From a virus, in IMG/VR virus record IMGVR_UViG_3300022888_000011, positions 1 through 47,296 of that record: DNA of 47,296 nt. One strand, 5' to 3'. A program made the translations under genes and the position numbers. Below the pieces are notes generated by a model, which worked only from the letters and a program-made list of their open reading frames with translations, did not search any database and was not told the origin of the DNA. Positions 1 to 10,717 of the stretch are shown one piece after another (positions within the stretch are counted from its first letter, which is position 1; every line of letters begins with the position of its first letter).

Positions 1-431
1 TTGGCTAAAGGAATCCCATCGTCATCCAAGCCAGTCATTGAAGTGATGTCAGCATTAGCTCCATCACTCGCAGCATTTGCTACTTTAAGTAATGGAATTC
101 CATCGTTATCTAAGCCAGTCATTGAGGTTATGTCCGTATTAGAGCCTTTTCCAGCATAAAGAGTGTCTAAATAAGTTTTAAGAGTAGCTTTAATATTAGC
201 CCAAGTAAGTTTCTTAAGAACACTAGAAGCAGCACTATCAGAAATACCGATAACATCAGCGTCAACTGGAGTTGTCTTTCCGGTAGCTGTGCTAATTGGT
301 TTTGCTAAAGCATTACTTAAAGTTACTTTTTTCTGTAATGGTGAGCCACCAGGGTCATTGACTACATATATTAAATCATCGCCTGTTGGAGCAGTGTCTT
401 CTGTCAGTGCTGTTAATTTTGAGTCAGCCAT
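1..431 (-). CDS. Tail fibre / receptor-binding protein, N-terminal part (partial)
   Basis: An open frame starts at ATG 431 (minus), preceded by GGAG 5 nt upstream, and runs off the window edge, so only about 143 residues are seen. The start MADSKLTALTED followed by a GDDLIYVVND-type stretch is typical of phage fibre N-termini that attach to the virion. From about residue 85 there is a 28-residue repeat built around ANADITSMTGLDDDGIPL (two copies visible, DNA period 84 bp at about 16 and 100). Such repeats occur in side fibres. It lies directly downstream of the vRNAP gene in the leftward late block. Tail-fibre assignment is by family style; receptor is unknown. Confidence 0.7.
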   Translation of the reverse strand, partial: MADSKLTALTEDTAPTGDDLIYVVNDPGGSPLQKKVTLSNALAKPISTATGKTTPVDADVIGISDSAASSVLKKLTWANIKATLKTYLDTLYAGKGSNTDITSMTGLDNDGIPLLKVANAASDGANADITSMTGLDDDGIPLA

Positions 432-453
432 AATAACTCCTATGTATTAAAAT

Positions 454-3400
454 TTATTTACTAAAAAACATTTTTAAATAATTAACTGGAAGTATGCTAT
501 CAACCGTGTCTATGAAGAAATTAAAAGGATCTCCAAAATTTGAAAACATATTCTTTGTTACTCCTGGGATAGAATTATTAATATTATCTGCACCTATATG
601 TGTAGATAAAAATAAAGCTGCAGCTACATCAAACGGTTTATCCATTGCACTTTCTTTAATTACTTTAAGTATTCTTATCCCATATTTTGTAAAGCGTAGC
701 AAGCCAATAGTATTTAAGTACTCTATCATCCGATGGGTTGGTACTGCAAAATTAACAAATTCTTCTATTGCTTCGGCAACTGCTTCTTCATGAGACATCT
801 GTTCATCACCCCGGGCACTTGAAGTGTAATAATGGTACAACACGTGTCTTGCTACAAAATCGGTCATTTTAACGGCATTGTTAAGAACCTGGTATGCTTG
901 GGTGTCTTGAGTCAGAAACGTAACCTTTCCTACGTTCTGCACGATCTGAGGTAGCTTATCTGTTAGCTTAGTAACTCCCTTCTCAAATTCACTTGGAAAA
1001 TTTGAACCAGAAATAGTAGTATTAACATCATCAATAAACTGAGGCATTAGACCTGCTTCAATGGTTTTTGTTGTTGGGTTAATTTCAATAGTATTTTTAA
1101 GACGCATTATTTGGTTATCCAAGTCAAGTAATAACTGAGGAGCAGCACCTTTACGTTTAGCCAGCATTCTACGTTTTACTTCAAGATCAGCTAATTTCTG
1201 TATATCAGCTTGGTATTTGAGTCCCATAGAGAAAGCTTCCCAAGCTGATTTAATTATAACATTAAAAGGTATTCCTTTGCTTCTAAGTACAAATAAGTTA
1301 CTGCCAAAGTTATTTAATGTAACTGATAGAGACCTTACTATAATATTATTCTTAGCAAGTTTGGCCAACTCAATCATAGCCCCTTCTAAAGTATGTGCTC
1401 GGCGTACTCCTTTTACCTCTCCACCAAACAGACTCACTATGCCAATAAGAAGTCTTTCTAGTTTAGCTCTATCTTCAGGATTCTTTGCAAAGGACTCCAC
1501 TATGTTGTACTGCCGGTAACCAAAAGAAATATCTAACACGTCTTTAGGAATAAACATTGAGGGTCCGCCCCAAACTGTGTCAACAGTTTGTTTGGCTTTA
1601 TCTGGCATCATATGGTATATGTCTCTTAGTTTTGGGTCAGGTGAGTTGGGCCCAATTTCTATGAAACCTCCAGGATTACTCTGGTAATCAGCATCAAACA
1701 TATCTTTTAAAAGGACAATTAGTTCTTCATTAATTATTGGTGTCCTTTCTTTATCAATTATCTGCCCAGCCATGGCACCCATGATTTTATCATACTCATT
1801 AACTTTTTCTAAAAAATTATCTTTAGTAGTTTCAGCCATCATGTATCTGTATTTTGTGGTAATTCCATTTTCATCAACTTGTGGGATCATCTGATTACTT
1901 GGTTTTAATTCAGGCTTAATATTAGGATTAGCCATATCACGAATTATCTTTGCTTTATATTTAATTATTTTAGCATTATTCTTTTTACCTTCTTTAGTGG
2001 ATATATCCATTTGCTGAGCTATTGTAAGTGGATCAGTACCTTTACCTCTGTTACCGGTATAAGAGAAAATAGTTGATAGTAAATCATTTATACGACCCGT
2101 TTGAGCAGTGTACACATAAATGTCTATATGTTTTAATGGATCTGCCTCATCCCGATCAATAGGAAATTCACTTTTACTATAGCCTATTTGTGCAAGTTCC
2201 TCTTCTTCAGCTAAAGTACCATATTGGTAATTAGTACGGGTATTAACGATTTCTTTAGTATACCCTTTAATAAATTTACGCTCATCTCCGTTAAAAGCTT
2301 TCTGTAAAGAGTCCTCTTTAAGAACTTGATGTAATTCAAAGAATTTATTAACTCCTTCAGGATCAGTATCAATTAATTCTTTAAATACCTGCCTGGAAGC
2401 TTTATCGGTATGTTGCAAAGCATATAGTGAACCAAGTTGATTAATTAGTTCTTCAGCCCTTAAAACCTCAGCGGCTGTTAATGGAACTGTTACATCATCT
2501 CTAGCTTTCATTTCAGCAATAACCAGGGCATTCTGAAAAACCTCTTCACCTGTTCTGCCTCTACTATGAATCATAAAATGCCCCATGGCATCGGCTGCTT
2601 GCTTATAATAAGTTAAATGAGGCGCTAGAGCTGTATCAGTTTTAATTTGGTTAAGTACATTATTGATTGCTTTTCTTAATTCATTTGGATCACCTAAAAC
2701 TTTACTAATTCCATCCATACTAAGAGAATCTAATAAAGCAACTGTATCAGGCTTTAAACCAATTTTAGTTACTACTACTTTTTCTGCATCAGTAAGTTTG
2801 GTTTGCTTTGGATCCCGGAACTTAGTAAACAGTTTACCTGCTATACCGGAGTACTGTGCAATAGTAAATTCTTTAGCACTGTCCAACCAAACTCTTCTTC
2901 TGTTCAGTAATTGATATATTAGGGCAAGTCGATCAGTACGTCCTCTTAATTCTGTAACTAAAGATTTAAATAACCCATACTCCAGTCTATCATAATCATT
3001 AGTCATCTTTCGTAGCTGATCACCAGCTAAAGAGTCTTTCTCTTTATGGGTTTTAACTGCAGTCTTTAGACCTTTAACAATTTTTAAAGGCCCTGAAGTA
3101 GCAGCTTTCTTGATATACTCATTAGAGAGATCAGCTACTTTTCTGTATTGTTGTTCAAATTTACTTTGGGTTTCAAATAATTTATTTTTATGGTTCGAGT
3201 CTATTTTAGAAAGTAGAATGGCTAAGCGCTCTAGTTCCCGATCCATTCTTAAGTCATTTTTACTGGCATTAAATTTACTGTAAAAGAAATCAAATATCTT
3301 TTGAGCAATATTAAGAAGAGTCTGTTGGATATTACCTGCCTGAATATCTGACCAAGTACTGGTTGTATACATTCTTTCAGGTAGTGCTATACCAGATAAA

Positions 3401-6400
3401 GCTTTCAAGAAATTTTCATTAGTTAAACCAAGAATAACAAATTCAGCTAAATGTGGAGAGTGTCCTGATTCCCGGGTAATCTTTGTTGCAGTGTCTGTTT
3501 GTTCAGATGCTTTGCGTTGAGCAGCAGTCCTGGTGTTACGAAAGATATAATTATATCTTTTCTGGGCAGCTTCAATTTCATATTGATTTGCAGGATCATT
3601 CAACCAAGCAGCATTTACAGTTGGGTCGTTTAAAAAAGCTCTATAATCAAGCTTTCGGTAAGCCAGTTCATATAAGGTATCCACTTGAGCACCTAATCTT
3701 GCATTAAGGCGTAAACCAGCTTCAAGTACCGGATGTAATAATTCATGGGTGTATACTTCACCAGAAGACATCCGGATACCATTATTTAGGGCCCCAGTTA
3801 TTGGGGCTGCAATTTGATTAGTCATAAAGACCTGACGAGTCTGGGATACAAATTTTCCTTCTGGTTCAGCATAAGGATTAGTTTTCATATACAGATCAAC
3901 CGGCTGGAACACTGAATGTATCAAAGTCTTTAGAATTCGTTGCAGGTGATTATCATGCTGTACACTGTCTGTTACAGTGCTTTCACCCTTAATGTCATTG
4001 TAAACCTCTAATACATTCTTACTGCTTATTTCCTGAGCCCTGCCATATTTAGCTGGATCAATGGAAAGAGTGGAATCATCTTTTGAACCAAGAGAATCGT
4101 TCGAATCTTCTTTAAGCATCTCAGCAATAAAAGCTTCTTCCAGTTCTTGTACAGAAAGATTATAATCAGCAAGAGCTTGTTGGTTAATTGTTGCTTGTGA
4201 GTACAAACCAGGCTCTGTTTTTGTTTCTACTATATTTACACCACCTATACTGGTTTGAGGAGCATTACCAGTTTTCCATGCACCATCTCTATGAAAATAA
4301 TGGTTAAAAGCAGTAACTGCATTCAGAACTCTGGCTTTATTTATTTTGGTTACTCTTACAATTTCCTTAATACCAAATTTCTTTTTACGTTTACCTTTCT
4401 CAGGAACACCATTTACTGTTTCATCCACTACTTGCTGTACTGATTTAGTCCAAGTTTTATTGTTGTAAGAAGAAACACCTTCTGTTAAACCCATTTCTTT
4501 AAAAACTTTTTGAAGTACTCTGTCTTTCTTTTCTTCTCGGGCAGGGTTTTCATTTGCGAATTCTGTAAAAGCTTCTATGGAAGTGGTAAAGGCTTCTACA
4601 ATCTTTTCAGGTATACTGTCCAAAGACATATCGGTATAGAGGCTTTTATTTATAATTTGACCCATTGCGCCACCATTGGTAATGGCAACATAAAAACCAT
4701 CATGAACTCCTAATACACCAACTCCCTGGTTATTGCCCATTGCTCTATTAGCAGAACTAGAATCATAATTTTGCACACTTATAATAACCGGTTTTACACT
4801 GGGATCTCCTAGTGTACTGAGTTTCTTTGCTCTATTATGCATTGGCTGGTAATGTACATTACTACCATCTGGTTGATAAGACTGAGTAGAGGTTCCTTCT
4901 ACAGCAGTAGTATATTCAAGATTTGTAGCAAATTCAGCTAAAGGAACTTTCCCACCTAAAGAAGATTTTAAAACAGGAAAGATTTTCTTTATTCTATCAC
5001 GAATTTGTTGTAATTGCTCTTGGGTCATTACACTACCAAATTTAGCAACATGCTCTTGAACTAACATTTTCTGCGCAGCATTGTAAAAAGCAGCAGCAAT
5101 TGTAATAGCTTTATTCAATGGAGTCCTGGCTTGTTGTATGTCTCCATAGATTTTATCTATAGCCTGAGTTAAGGCCTTACCATGGTATTTATCAGTAAAA
5201 GCAGCAATATCTTCATAGATACTGGGATTAAGTTTAATCTTTAATAAAGCTTCTTTATTTAAATTTCCTTCAACACCAGCAATATTGGCAGGAATAAATA
5301 ATGCTTTTGGGTTATTAGCTAAAGTATTAGTGTAACGAACAAGTTCTCTTAATTCATCAGCTGCAGCTGGACGAGTAGGGTCTTCTAAAATCTTTTCTAA
5401 CTTAGCTTTAATACCATCTTCAATTATTGTAATGACTAAACCTCGTTTAATCTTACCATGACCGGAGCCATATAAAGCACCTACAGCTCTATTCTTAGCT
5501 AATTTACGTACAGCCTTATCTAAGAAGCCTTTACTATCTGTAAGTTTTCCTAATAAGAATTCTGCAGCTTCCATGCGTTTATAAGTTGCAGTATCCTTAG
5601 CAGCGATCATAGTCTTTTTTAATTGGTTCACTAAAGCGCCCCAACCGGCCCCAATAGATTGGTAAGGATCATAAGGAACAGTATCTGTTTCTACAGGATT
5701 CTCAGTAAACACCATACCTTCACTGGCCGCAATACCTAAATTCTTTATAGTGGGTAAACTTAATAATAACTGGATACCGCCAATAGTTGGTCCATTTGCC
5801 TGACCATCAATCTCTACTGGAAGAGAAGTGGTAAATTTACCAGCACCTGCTCTTTGAAATCTTTGGTACTCAAGAAGACCTTTTAAAGTATGAAGGTCTT
5901 CGCCACCTTCTTTAATACCGGCTAAAATATCAGCCTCTAAGTCTGGTTGAGCTTTACGTAAGGCTACCATCTCATCTGGTGAGTACTCTGTATGCTGTTC
6001 TGCGGCTGATAGGAATACATCAATAGCAGCTAAAGCAGATTGTATTACTGGACTTTCTAAAATATCAGTTGTTTTTTGTTGCACTATAGCCATAGATGCT
6101 TCTTTAGTAGGATCCACTCCTAATGAGAGACCTACTGCTGCTTTAAATAATTCAACTACTTGTTCGTCTGATTTATCAAAAGTGGCTTCCCAAGCTTTAT
6201 TTTTAAACAGAAATCTATGGGTCATGCTATTTTGTGGTTGAATAGGACCTGCTTGTTGCATTCGTCCAGTAGCAATAAAATAAGATTGTATAAAGAAATT
6301 TGAAGCATACTTAGCTGTTTCTTTTTTAGCATTGTGTAACCAGAAGCGTACTGCATCCAGATCAAGTTCAATTTTACGATTAATACTCTCTCTGTGTTTA

Positions 6401-9400
6401 TGTCGGTCATGTGTTGCATCATTAATGTTTACTGCACCAGCTGCAGTTCTCTGTCCAGCATTAGTCAGAAAAGTAAATATATTCATAACACCATGGGATA
6501 ATCCATAAGGTTGTTCAATATATTGTTTTAAATTATTGGTTTGAGGGATTGTTGCAAATTCACTTGTTCTGGCCAATGGCCACTTTTCTTTATCATTTTC
6601 CCAGGTGGGTTTGGTAAAAGAGTAGTCTAACGGATCTGCTGTTAATTTAAATAATTGTTCCCAGACACCTTTACCATATTCATAATCTGTTCGTGTCTGG
6701 GTATTTGCATTTGTTAAGGCTTCAAATGAAGTCCCATCTTTTAATGTAACAACCTTACTAGCAATACGAAAGAAATCTACTTTAGTAGTGTCTTTTCTGT
6801 CTATAACATCTTCTTTGGCTACATCTAGTCTTTGATCAGGAAGAATAAAAGTATTTATTAATTGAGGAGAGAGTGGAGCTTGTGGAGTATTTAACATATG
6901 ATTACGTAAACCATAGAATCCTAAAGTAATCTTTTCTGTTTTTACAGGAGTACTGGGTATTCTTCCGGCATTAACTTGAGTACGCTCTACTCGACCCATA
7001 CGATCTAATGTAGCCAATAACAGAGTACCAAGATCTTGTTCAATGAGCTCTCGGTCAAATACACCAATATCTTGAGTAGCCTTGATCTCAAACATCTTAA
7101 TAACATCTTTACCCAGCGTTCCACTCAAATAATCTTTGGAGGCGCCAATACGACTAACCAAAGCTCTAACATCTTCAGAGATTTCCTGACTCTCTTTAAG
7201 ATTAAATATTTTACGAATACTTTTGTCATCATTTATTAAGGTTTTAGGACCTTGAGTTGCTAACCACTTCCAAGCAGTAGCTGACATGGCCATAAGAAAG
7301 TTAGGATTTAGTTCACCATTAACTCTAAAATAATTAACAGCATCTTCATAAAAGAATTTTTCATTTGCTTTTGGTTTAAAAGTTTTAAGTAATGTAGCAG
7401 AGAATTCTTTATTAAACTTCATTAAAGCAATTGCTGCTTTTTCCTGATCTGGATTTAAAGAATGATTTTTAGATAATATCTTTTTACGCATTGCTGCAAC
7501 AAAATCAGGAATCTTATTTAATAAACTCTTAGGGCCGGCTTTACCATAAATTGGTTTAAAAAAAGCTCTAAGCGTATTAACCCATAATCTGTTATTGGCT
7601 AAATCAGTATTATTTGTGTTACCTGGGGTAAGAGATTCTCTATCAATACCTGTTTTATCAGTTAATTGTTCAGCTAAGGGTACATGTTTTTCAGAAGCCT
7701 CAGTCTCGTCTGCTGCGTGAGGCGCAGCATCCTCGGGTTGAGAGGCTTCTTGTTCAGTAGTAGATGGCTCAGACTCAGAAAATGCCGACGCGTCGTCAGC
7801 ATTTTCTTCGGGTTTAGAGCCATCTTCTTTCTTTGGTTTCTTTTCAGTTGCATGCTTTGTTCTAAGTACTGCTTCAATTTCTTGTCTTCTGTCAGTATTA
7901 GTTTTTTCAGTATTCTGATAAAGAGTTTGTAATTCCGCTTTGGTCATTTCTTCTAATGTTAAGAATGTTTCAGATTCATCCTGACCAAAAAAAGTATCTT
8001 CCTCTTCAACTACAAAATCTTCTTGTACTGGTGTAGTTGTTTCAATATCTTGGTCTGTTTTATAGGCTTTTAAACCTAATTCTTGTGCTGTTGCAGTAAG
8101 AACTTTACCTGTATTTGTTTTTATTTCAATACTATAACCAGTAACAGTTTTTACCCCATTAACTATACTGAAGCTATCTGGAATCACATTACCAGTTACC
8201 TGAGCTTTAAAGGTACCAGTGTATTTAGGAAAATCAACAGTAACCCATTTTCCTTTATTTGTTTTAACTAAAGAAGTTATTTCTTGCTCAGCACTCAAAG
8301 GTTGTTCATTACTTCCGACTTCCTCTGAGGAAACATCTTCCGCTGTCGCTGCAGAAATTTCCTCCTCCTCAGTCTCAGACTGAACAACCTTTTCGGCAGT
8401 AGGCTGAGCTTGGGGAGGGGTGATCATATCCTGTGCAACTGAAAGAGCTTCAGACAGAGAATCAGCCTCACGCTCCATGGATTGAATTGAAGCTTCAAAG
8501 TTTGTATTAAAGTCATAATCGGCATTATAACCAATTGATGCACGTTCAGTGTTCAGTTGTTCTAAGAATTTCTGATCAGCCGCAGAGAATGTTTTAATGA
8601 CTGCTTCTTGTTCTTCAGTTGTTTTAGCTTTTGCTTTAATTACTGCATCCTGAAGTCTACGAAATAAATCAGCTTTAATGGCATGTCTTTCAGTGAATGC
8701 CTGAAGATCTGATAACTGAGATTTAGCTAATTTGGTGTCCTTATTTTGTGTTGCAATGGCTATGGATTGCAGGTAGCCCTTGATACCTTTAAATTTATCT
8801 TTGATTCTACCATTGATAATATCTTGGTTCACCTGCACAGATGTCTTATTTATAGGGCTTTTTTGGCCCTCTAGAGTCGCTTTGGCACTTTTCTGATAGG
8901 AGAGTATGCGTTTGAGCTTAACCTTCGTTATACCGTCTATTTTGGGGTTATTCAGGACCTCATTGATATCAGCATCTGTAAAATCACCTTTTGAACCAAA
9001 AACAGTAAGAATAGCTTCCTGGATCTTAACAGAATCAGAACCCTTAAGAATTGTCTTAACTTCTTTGAGTTTCTCAGGTGAAGCAGTCTCTTCTCGGCCC
9101 ATACTATCGATGACCGGTACTATCTGATCTATGATGGCTTTAGAGGCCATGGCTTGTTTCATTGCAGAGACGGCTAACTCACCCTCTTCTTTAGTAAGTT
9201 CTCTTTCTTCTTTAATTGCCTGGTACTTCTGTACTTCTTTAATTTGTTCCTGGAATTCAGCGTCTACTACATTATGGATCTCTATTGCTTTATCATGATT
9301 GGTTATTTTAACCGATGGATCCAGATCTTTCTTTTGATTAATCTGTTGTAATGCTTCAGCTGCCAATACAGGATTATCTTTATGCATGGAAATGTCTTCT

Positions 9401-10704
9401 GTTTCAACAGCAGCTGATAATTTATCTTCATAACCTAATTGTGCTTTAGGATTCGCTTTAACCCTGAGAGCTTTACGTTCTGCTTTACGTTCAGTAGATT
9501 CTTGCTGTTCCTGTTCTGACCGAGTAAATATTCCACCGACACTAACAACCGGTCCACTAGCAGCCCCCATCATACCAGCATCAAACTGTTCTCTACGGGA
9601 ATCAGCAGAGAAAGGATTCTTACCGGTACCCCATTGTTCGATGGCTGTTTGCGCGTACTCTTCAGCAAACTCAACAGGAGCAACTTTACCAGCGGTTACA
9701 CCAACTCTAGTAGCTTTGCCAGCCACACCACTTACTTTCTTACCTAACCCACCAATGGTACTGAAACCACCTTTTAAAGCTTTTACATTAAACAGTAAAT
9801 CTAAGTATTCAACAGCACCAGCAGCTACAGTAGCAGTACCTGCTTTACCTATCTGTGCCCAGGTTGGAGCAGCCTCTTGAGCTAAAGTACCAAAGATTTC
9901 ACCTGCTTCTAAACCAAAACCAGCAGAACCCATACCCAACTGAGTACCTACTTTACTGGTAAAAGAAGCGACTGCAGCTTTAGATACGGCTTCAGTAGCA
10001 GCAAGTTCTTCAATACTTGCAGTAGCAGCTCCCTTTCCTAATTTAGTTTTAGCTATTCTTTTAGCTTCTTTTTGAACCAAACCACTCATAAGTTTACTAA
10101 CGGCTTTCTTGCCTGTAAACTCTACTACATTTTTGATTACTCCTGCGCCTAATAAAAGTCCAGCGAGCTGTCCACCAGTATAACCTACTGCATGGGAAAA
10201 CCAAGCGGTCATGGCGTCAAAGTCACCTTCTTTAGCTTTTTCATAAGAATGTAGAAAGGAATCAGAAGCTTCTGCTTGAGAGCCAATATCTTGTTCAATC
10301 TCGTGATACTTACCAGCAGCTGCTTCTTTAATCTTGGTAGCAATACCACCTTTCCCTACAATCTTTTCAGCAACAAGGGCCCCACCAGCCACTACACCAG
10401 AGGCGAGCATTGGAAAACCTTTTGCGGATTCTACAAGGCCTCTACCTACTCTTTCTATATTAGTTGGTTTAGGGGGAGTAAAAATTGTAGTAGGATCAAG
10501 GGTAATATGTTGATTTTGCTTTTTAGTAGTACGTTGTCCAAGCAAACTCTTTTTAAATTCAGTAGTAGAAATAAGATTATTTTCTTTTTTTGTAAGAGGA
10601 GAAATATCTTGTGGAAAAAATTCTTGTTCTATCTCTTGTTGACGAGCTGGCTCAGCATTTTGAAAATCTGAGTTTGCTCTGAGTTCATCAATAGTAAAGT
10701 CCAT
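454..10704 (-). CDS. Giant virion-encapsidated RNA polymerase (N4 gp50-like vRNAP)
   Basis: About 3416 aa from ATG 10704, which has AAGGA 8 nt upstream; an upstream TTG at 10734 is in frame but overlaps the previous gene. The central part has every single-subunit RNAP motif: a DxxGR-like segment ending GR1481 followed by PQNSMTHRFLF, as in T7 RNAP; motif A EIDGQANGP with D1633; motif B R1733xxxK1737xxxxxxxYG with Y1745; motif C GVHDGFYV with H2001-D2002. Spacing and total length match N4 vRNAP (about 3500 aa), which is ejected with the DNA and transcribes early genes. Hydrophobic segments near the N-terminus (LASGVVAGGALVAEK; LAGLLLGAGVI) may aid ejection. A zinc-peptidase-like HELLH lies at residues 2320-2324. 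Motif reading is direct; injection role is inferred from N4. Confidence 0.93.
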   Translation of the reverse strand: MDFTIDELRANSDFQNAEPARQQEIEQEFFPQDISPLTKKENNLISTTEFKKSLLGQRTTKKQNQHITLDPTTIFTPPKPTNIERVGRGLVESAKGFPMLASGVVAGGALVAEKIVGKGGIATKIKEAAAGKYHEIEQDIGSQAEASDSFLHSYEKAKEGDFDAMTAWFSHAVGYTGGQLAGLLLGAGVIKNVVEFTGKKAVSKLMSGLVQKEAKRIAKTKLGKGAATASIEELAATEAVSKAAVASFTSKVGTQLGMGSAGFGLEAGEIFGTLAQEAAPTWAQIGKAGTATVAAGAVEYLDLLFNVKALKGGFSTIGGLGKKVSGVAGKATRVGVTAGKVAPVEFAEEYAQTAIEQWGTGKNPFSADSRREQFDAGMMGAASGPVVSVGGIFTRSEQEQQESTERKAERKALRVKANPKAQLGYEDKLSAAVETEDISMHKDNPVLAAEALQQINQKKDLDPSVKITNHDKAIEIHNVVDAEFQEQIKEVQKYQAIKEERELTKEEGELAVSAMKQAMASKAIIDQIVPVIDSMGREETASPEKLKEVKTILKGSDSVKIQEAILTVFGSKGDFTDADINEVLNNPKIDGITKVKLKRILSYQKSAKATLEGQKSPINKTSVQVNQDIINGRIKDKFKGIKGYLQSIAIATQNKDTKLAKSQLSDLQAFTERHAIKADLFRRLQDAVIKAKAKTTEEQEAVIKTFSAADQKFLEQLNTERASIGYNADYDFNTNFEASIQSMEREADSLSEALSVAQDMITPPQAQPTAEKVVQSETEEEEISAATAEDVSSEEVGSNEQPLSAEQEITSLVKTNKGKWVTVDFPKYTGTFKAQVTGNVIPDSFSIVNGVKTVTGYSIEIKTNTGKVLTATAQELGLKAYKTDQDIETTTPVQEDFVVEEEDTFFGQDESETFLTLEEMTKAELQTLYQNTEKTNTDRRQEIEAVLRTKHATEKKPKKEDGSKPEENADDASAFSESEPSTTEQEASQPEDAAPHAADETEASEKHVPLAEQLTDKTGIDRESLTPGNTNNTDLANNRLWVNTLRAFFKPIYGKAGPKSLLNKIPDFVAAMRKKILSKNHSLNPDQEKAAIALMKFNKEFSATLLKTFKPKANEKFFYEDAVNYFRVNGELNPNFLMAMSATAWKWLATQGPKTLINDDKSIRKIFNLKESQEISEDVRALVSRIGASKDYLSGTLGKDVIKMFEIKATQDIGVFDRELIEQDLGTLLLATLDRMGRVERTQVNAGRIPSTPVKTEKITLGFYGLRNHMLNTPQAPLSPQLINTFILPDQRLDVAKEDVIDRKDTTKVDFFRIASKVVTLKDGTSFEALTNANTQTRTDYEYGKGVWEQLFKLTADPLDYSFTKPTWENDKEKWPLARTSEFATIPQTNNLKQYIEQPYGLSHGVMNIFTFLTNAGQRTAAGAVNINDATHDRHKHRESINRKIELDLDAVRFWLHNAKKETAKYASNFFIQSYFIATGRMQQAGPIQPQNSMTHRFLFKNKAWEATFDKSDEQVVELFKAAVGLSLGVDPTKEASMAIVQQKTTDILESPVIQSALAAIDVFLSAAEQHTEYSPDEMVALRKAQPDLEADILAGIKEGGEDLHTLKGLLEYQRFQRAGAGKFTTSLPVEIDGQANGPTIGGIQLLLSLPTIKNLGIAASEGMVFTENPVETDTVPYDPYQSIGAGWGALVNQLKKTMIAAKDTATYKRMEAAEFLLGKLTDSKGFLDKAVRKLAKNRAVGALYGSGHGKIKRGLVITIIEDGIKAKLEKILEDPTRPAAADELRELVRYTNTLANNPKALFIPANIAGVEGNLNKEALLKIKLNPSIYEDIAAFTDKYHGKALTQAIDKIYGDIQQARTPLNKAITIAAAFYNAAQKMLVQEHVAKFGSVMTQEQLQQIRDRIKKIFPVLKSSLGGKVPLAEFATNLEYTTAVEGTSTQSYQPDGSNVHYQPMHNRAKKLSTLGDPSVKPVIISVQNYDSSSANRAMGNNQGVGVLGVHDGFYVAITNGGAMGQIINKSLYTDMSLDSIPEKIVEAFTTSIEAFTEFANENPAREEKKDRVLQKVFKEMGLTEGVSSYNNKTWTKSVQQVVDETVNGVPEKGKRKKKFGIKEIVRVTKINKARVLNAVTAFNHYFHRDGAWKTGNAPQTSIGGVNIVETKTEPGLYSQATINQQALADYNLSVQELEEAFIAEMLKEDSNDSLGSKDDSTLSIDPAKYGRAQEISSKNVLEVYNDIKGESTVTDSVQHDNHLQRILKTLIHSVFQPVDLYMKTNPYAEPEGKFVSQTRQVFMTNQIAAPITGALNNGIRMSSGEVYTHELLHPVLEAGLRLNARLGAQVDTLYELAYRKLDYRAFLNDPTVNAAWLNDPANQYEIEAAQKRYNYIFRNTRTAAQRKASEQTDTATKITRESGHSPHLAEFVILGLTNENFLKALSGIALPERMYTTSTWSDIQAGNIQQTLLNIAQKIFDFFYSKFNASKNDLRMDRELERLAILLSKIDSNHKNKLFETQSKFEQQYRKVADLSNEYIKKAATSGPLKIVKGLKTAVKTHKEKDSLAGDQLRKMTNDYDRLEYGLFKSLVTELRGRTDRLALIYQLLNRRRVWLDSAKEFTIAQYSGIAGKLFTKFRDPKQTKLTDAEKVVVTKIGLKPDTVALLDSLSMDGISKVLGDPNELRKAINNVLNQIKTDTALAPHLTYYKQAADAMGHFMIHSRGRTGEEVFQNALVIAEMKARDDVTVPLTAAEVLRAEELINQLGSLYALQHTDKASRQVFKELIDTDPEGVNKFFELHQVLKEDSLQKAFNGDERKFIKGYTKEIVNTRTNYQYGTLAEEEELAQIGYSKSEFPIDRDEADPLKHIDIYVYTAQTGRINDLLSTIFSYTGNRGKGTDPLTIAQQMDISTKEGKKNNAKIIKYKAKIIRDMANPNIKPELKPSNQMIPQVDENGITTKYRYMMAETTKDNFLEKVNEYDKIMGAMAGQIIDKERTPIINEELIVLLKDMFDADYQSNPGGFIEIGPNSPDPKLRDIYHMMPDKAKQTVDTVWGGPSMFIPKDVLDISFGYRQYNIVESFAKNPEDRAKLERLLIGIVSLFGGEVKGVRRAHTLEGAMIELAKLAKNNIIVRSLSVTLNNFGSNLFVLRSKGIPFNVIIKSAWEAFSMGLKYQADIQKLADLEVKRRMLAKRKGAAPQLLLDLDNQIMRLKNTIEINPTTKTIEAGLMPQFIDDVNTTISGSNFPSEFEKGVTKLTDKLPQIVQNVGKVTFLTQDTQAYQVLNNAVKMTDFVARHVLYHYYTSSARGDEQMSHEEAVAEAIEEFVNFAVPTHRMIEYLNTIGLLRFTKYGIRILKVIKESAMDKPFDVAAALFLSTHIGADNINNSIPGVTKNMFSNFGDPFNFFIDTVDSILPVNYLKMFFSK

Positions 10705-10717
10705 AGAATTCCTTGTA

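Noticed and set aside
10276-10671. Plus-strand ORFs of 60-217 aa opposite the structural genes (for example 18161-18814, 20102-20611)
   Set aside because: They lie opposite real genes, are low-complexity (Ser/Thr or Cys rich) and lack SD sites.
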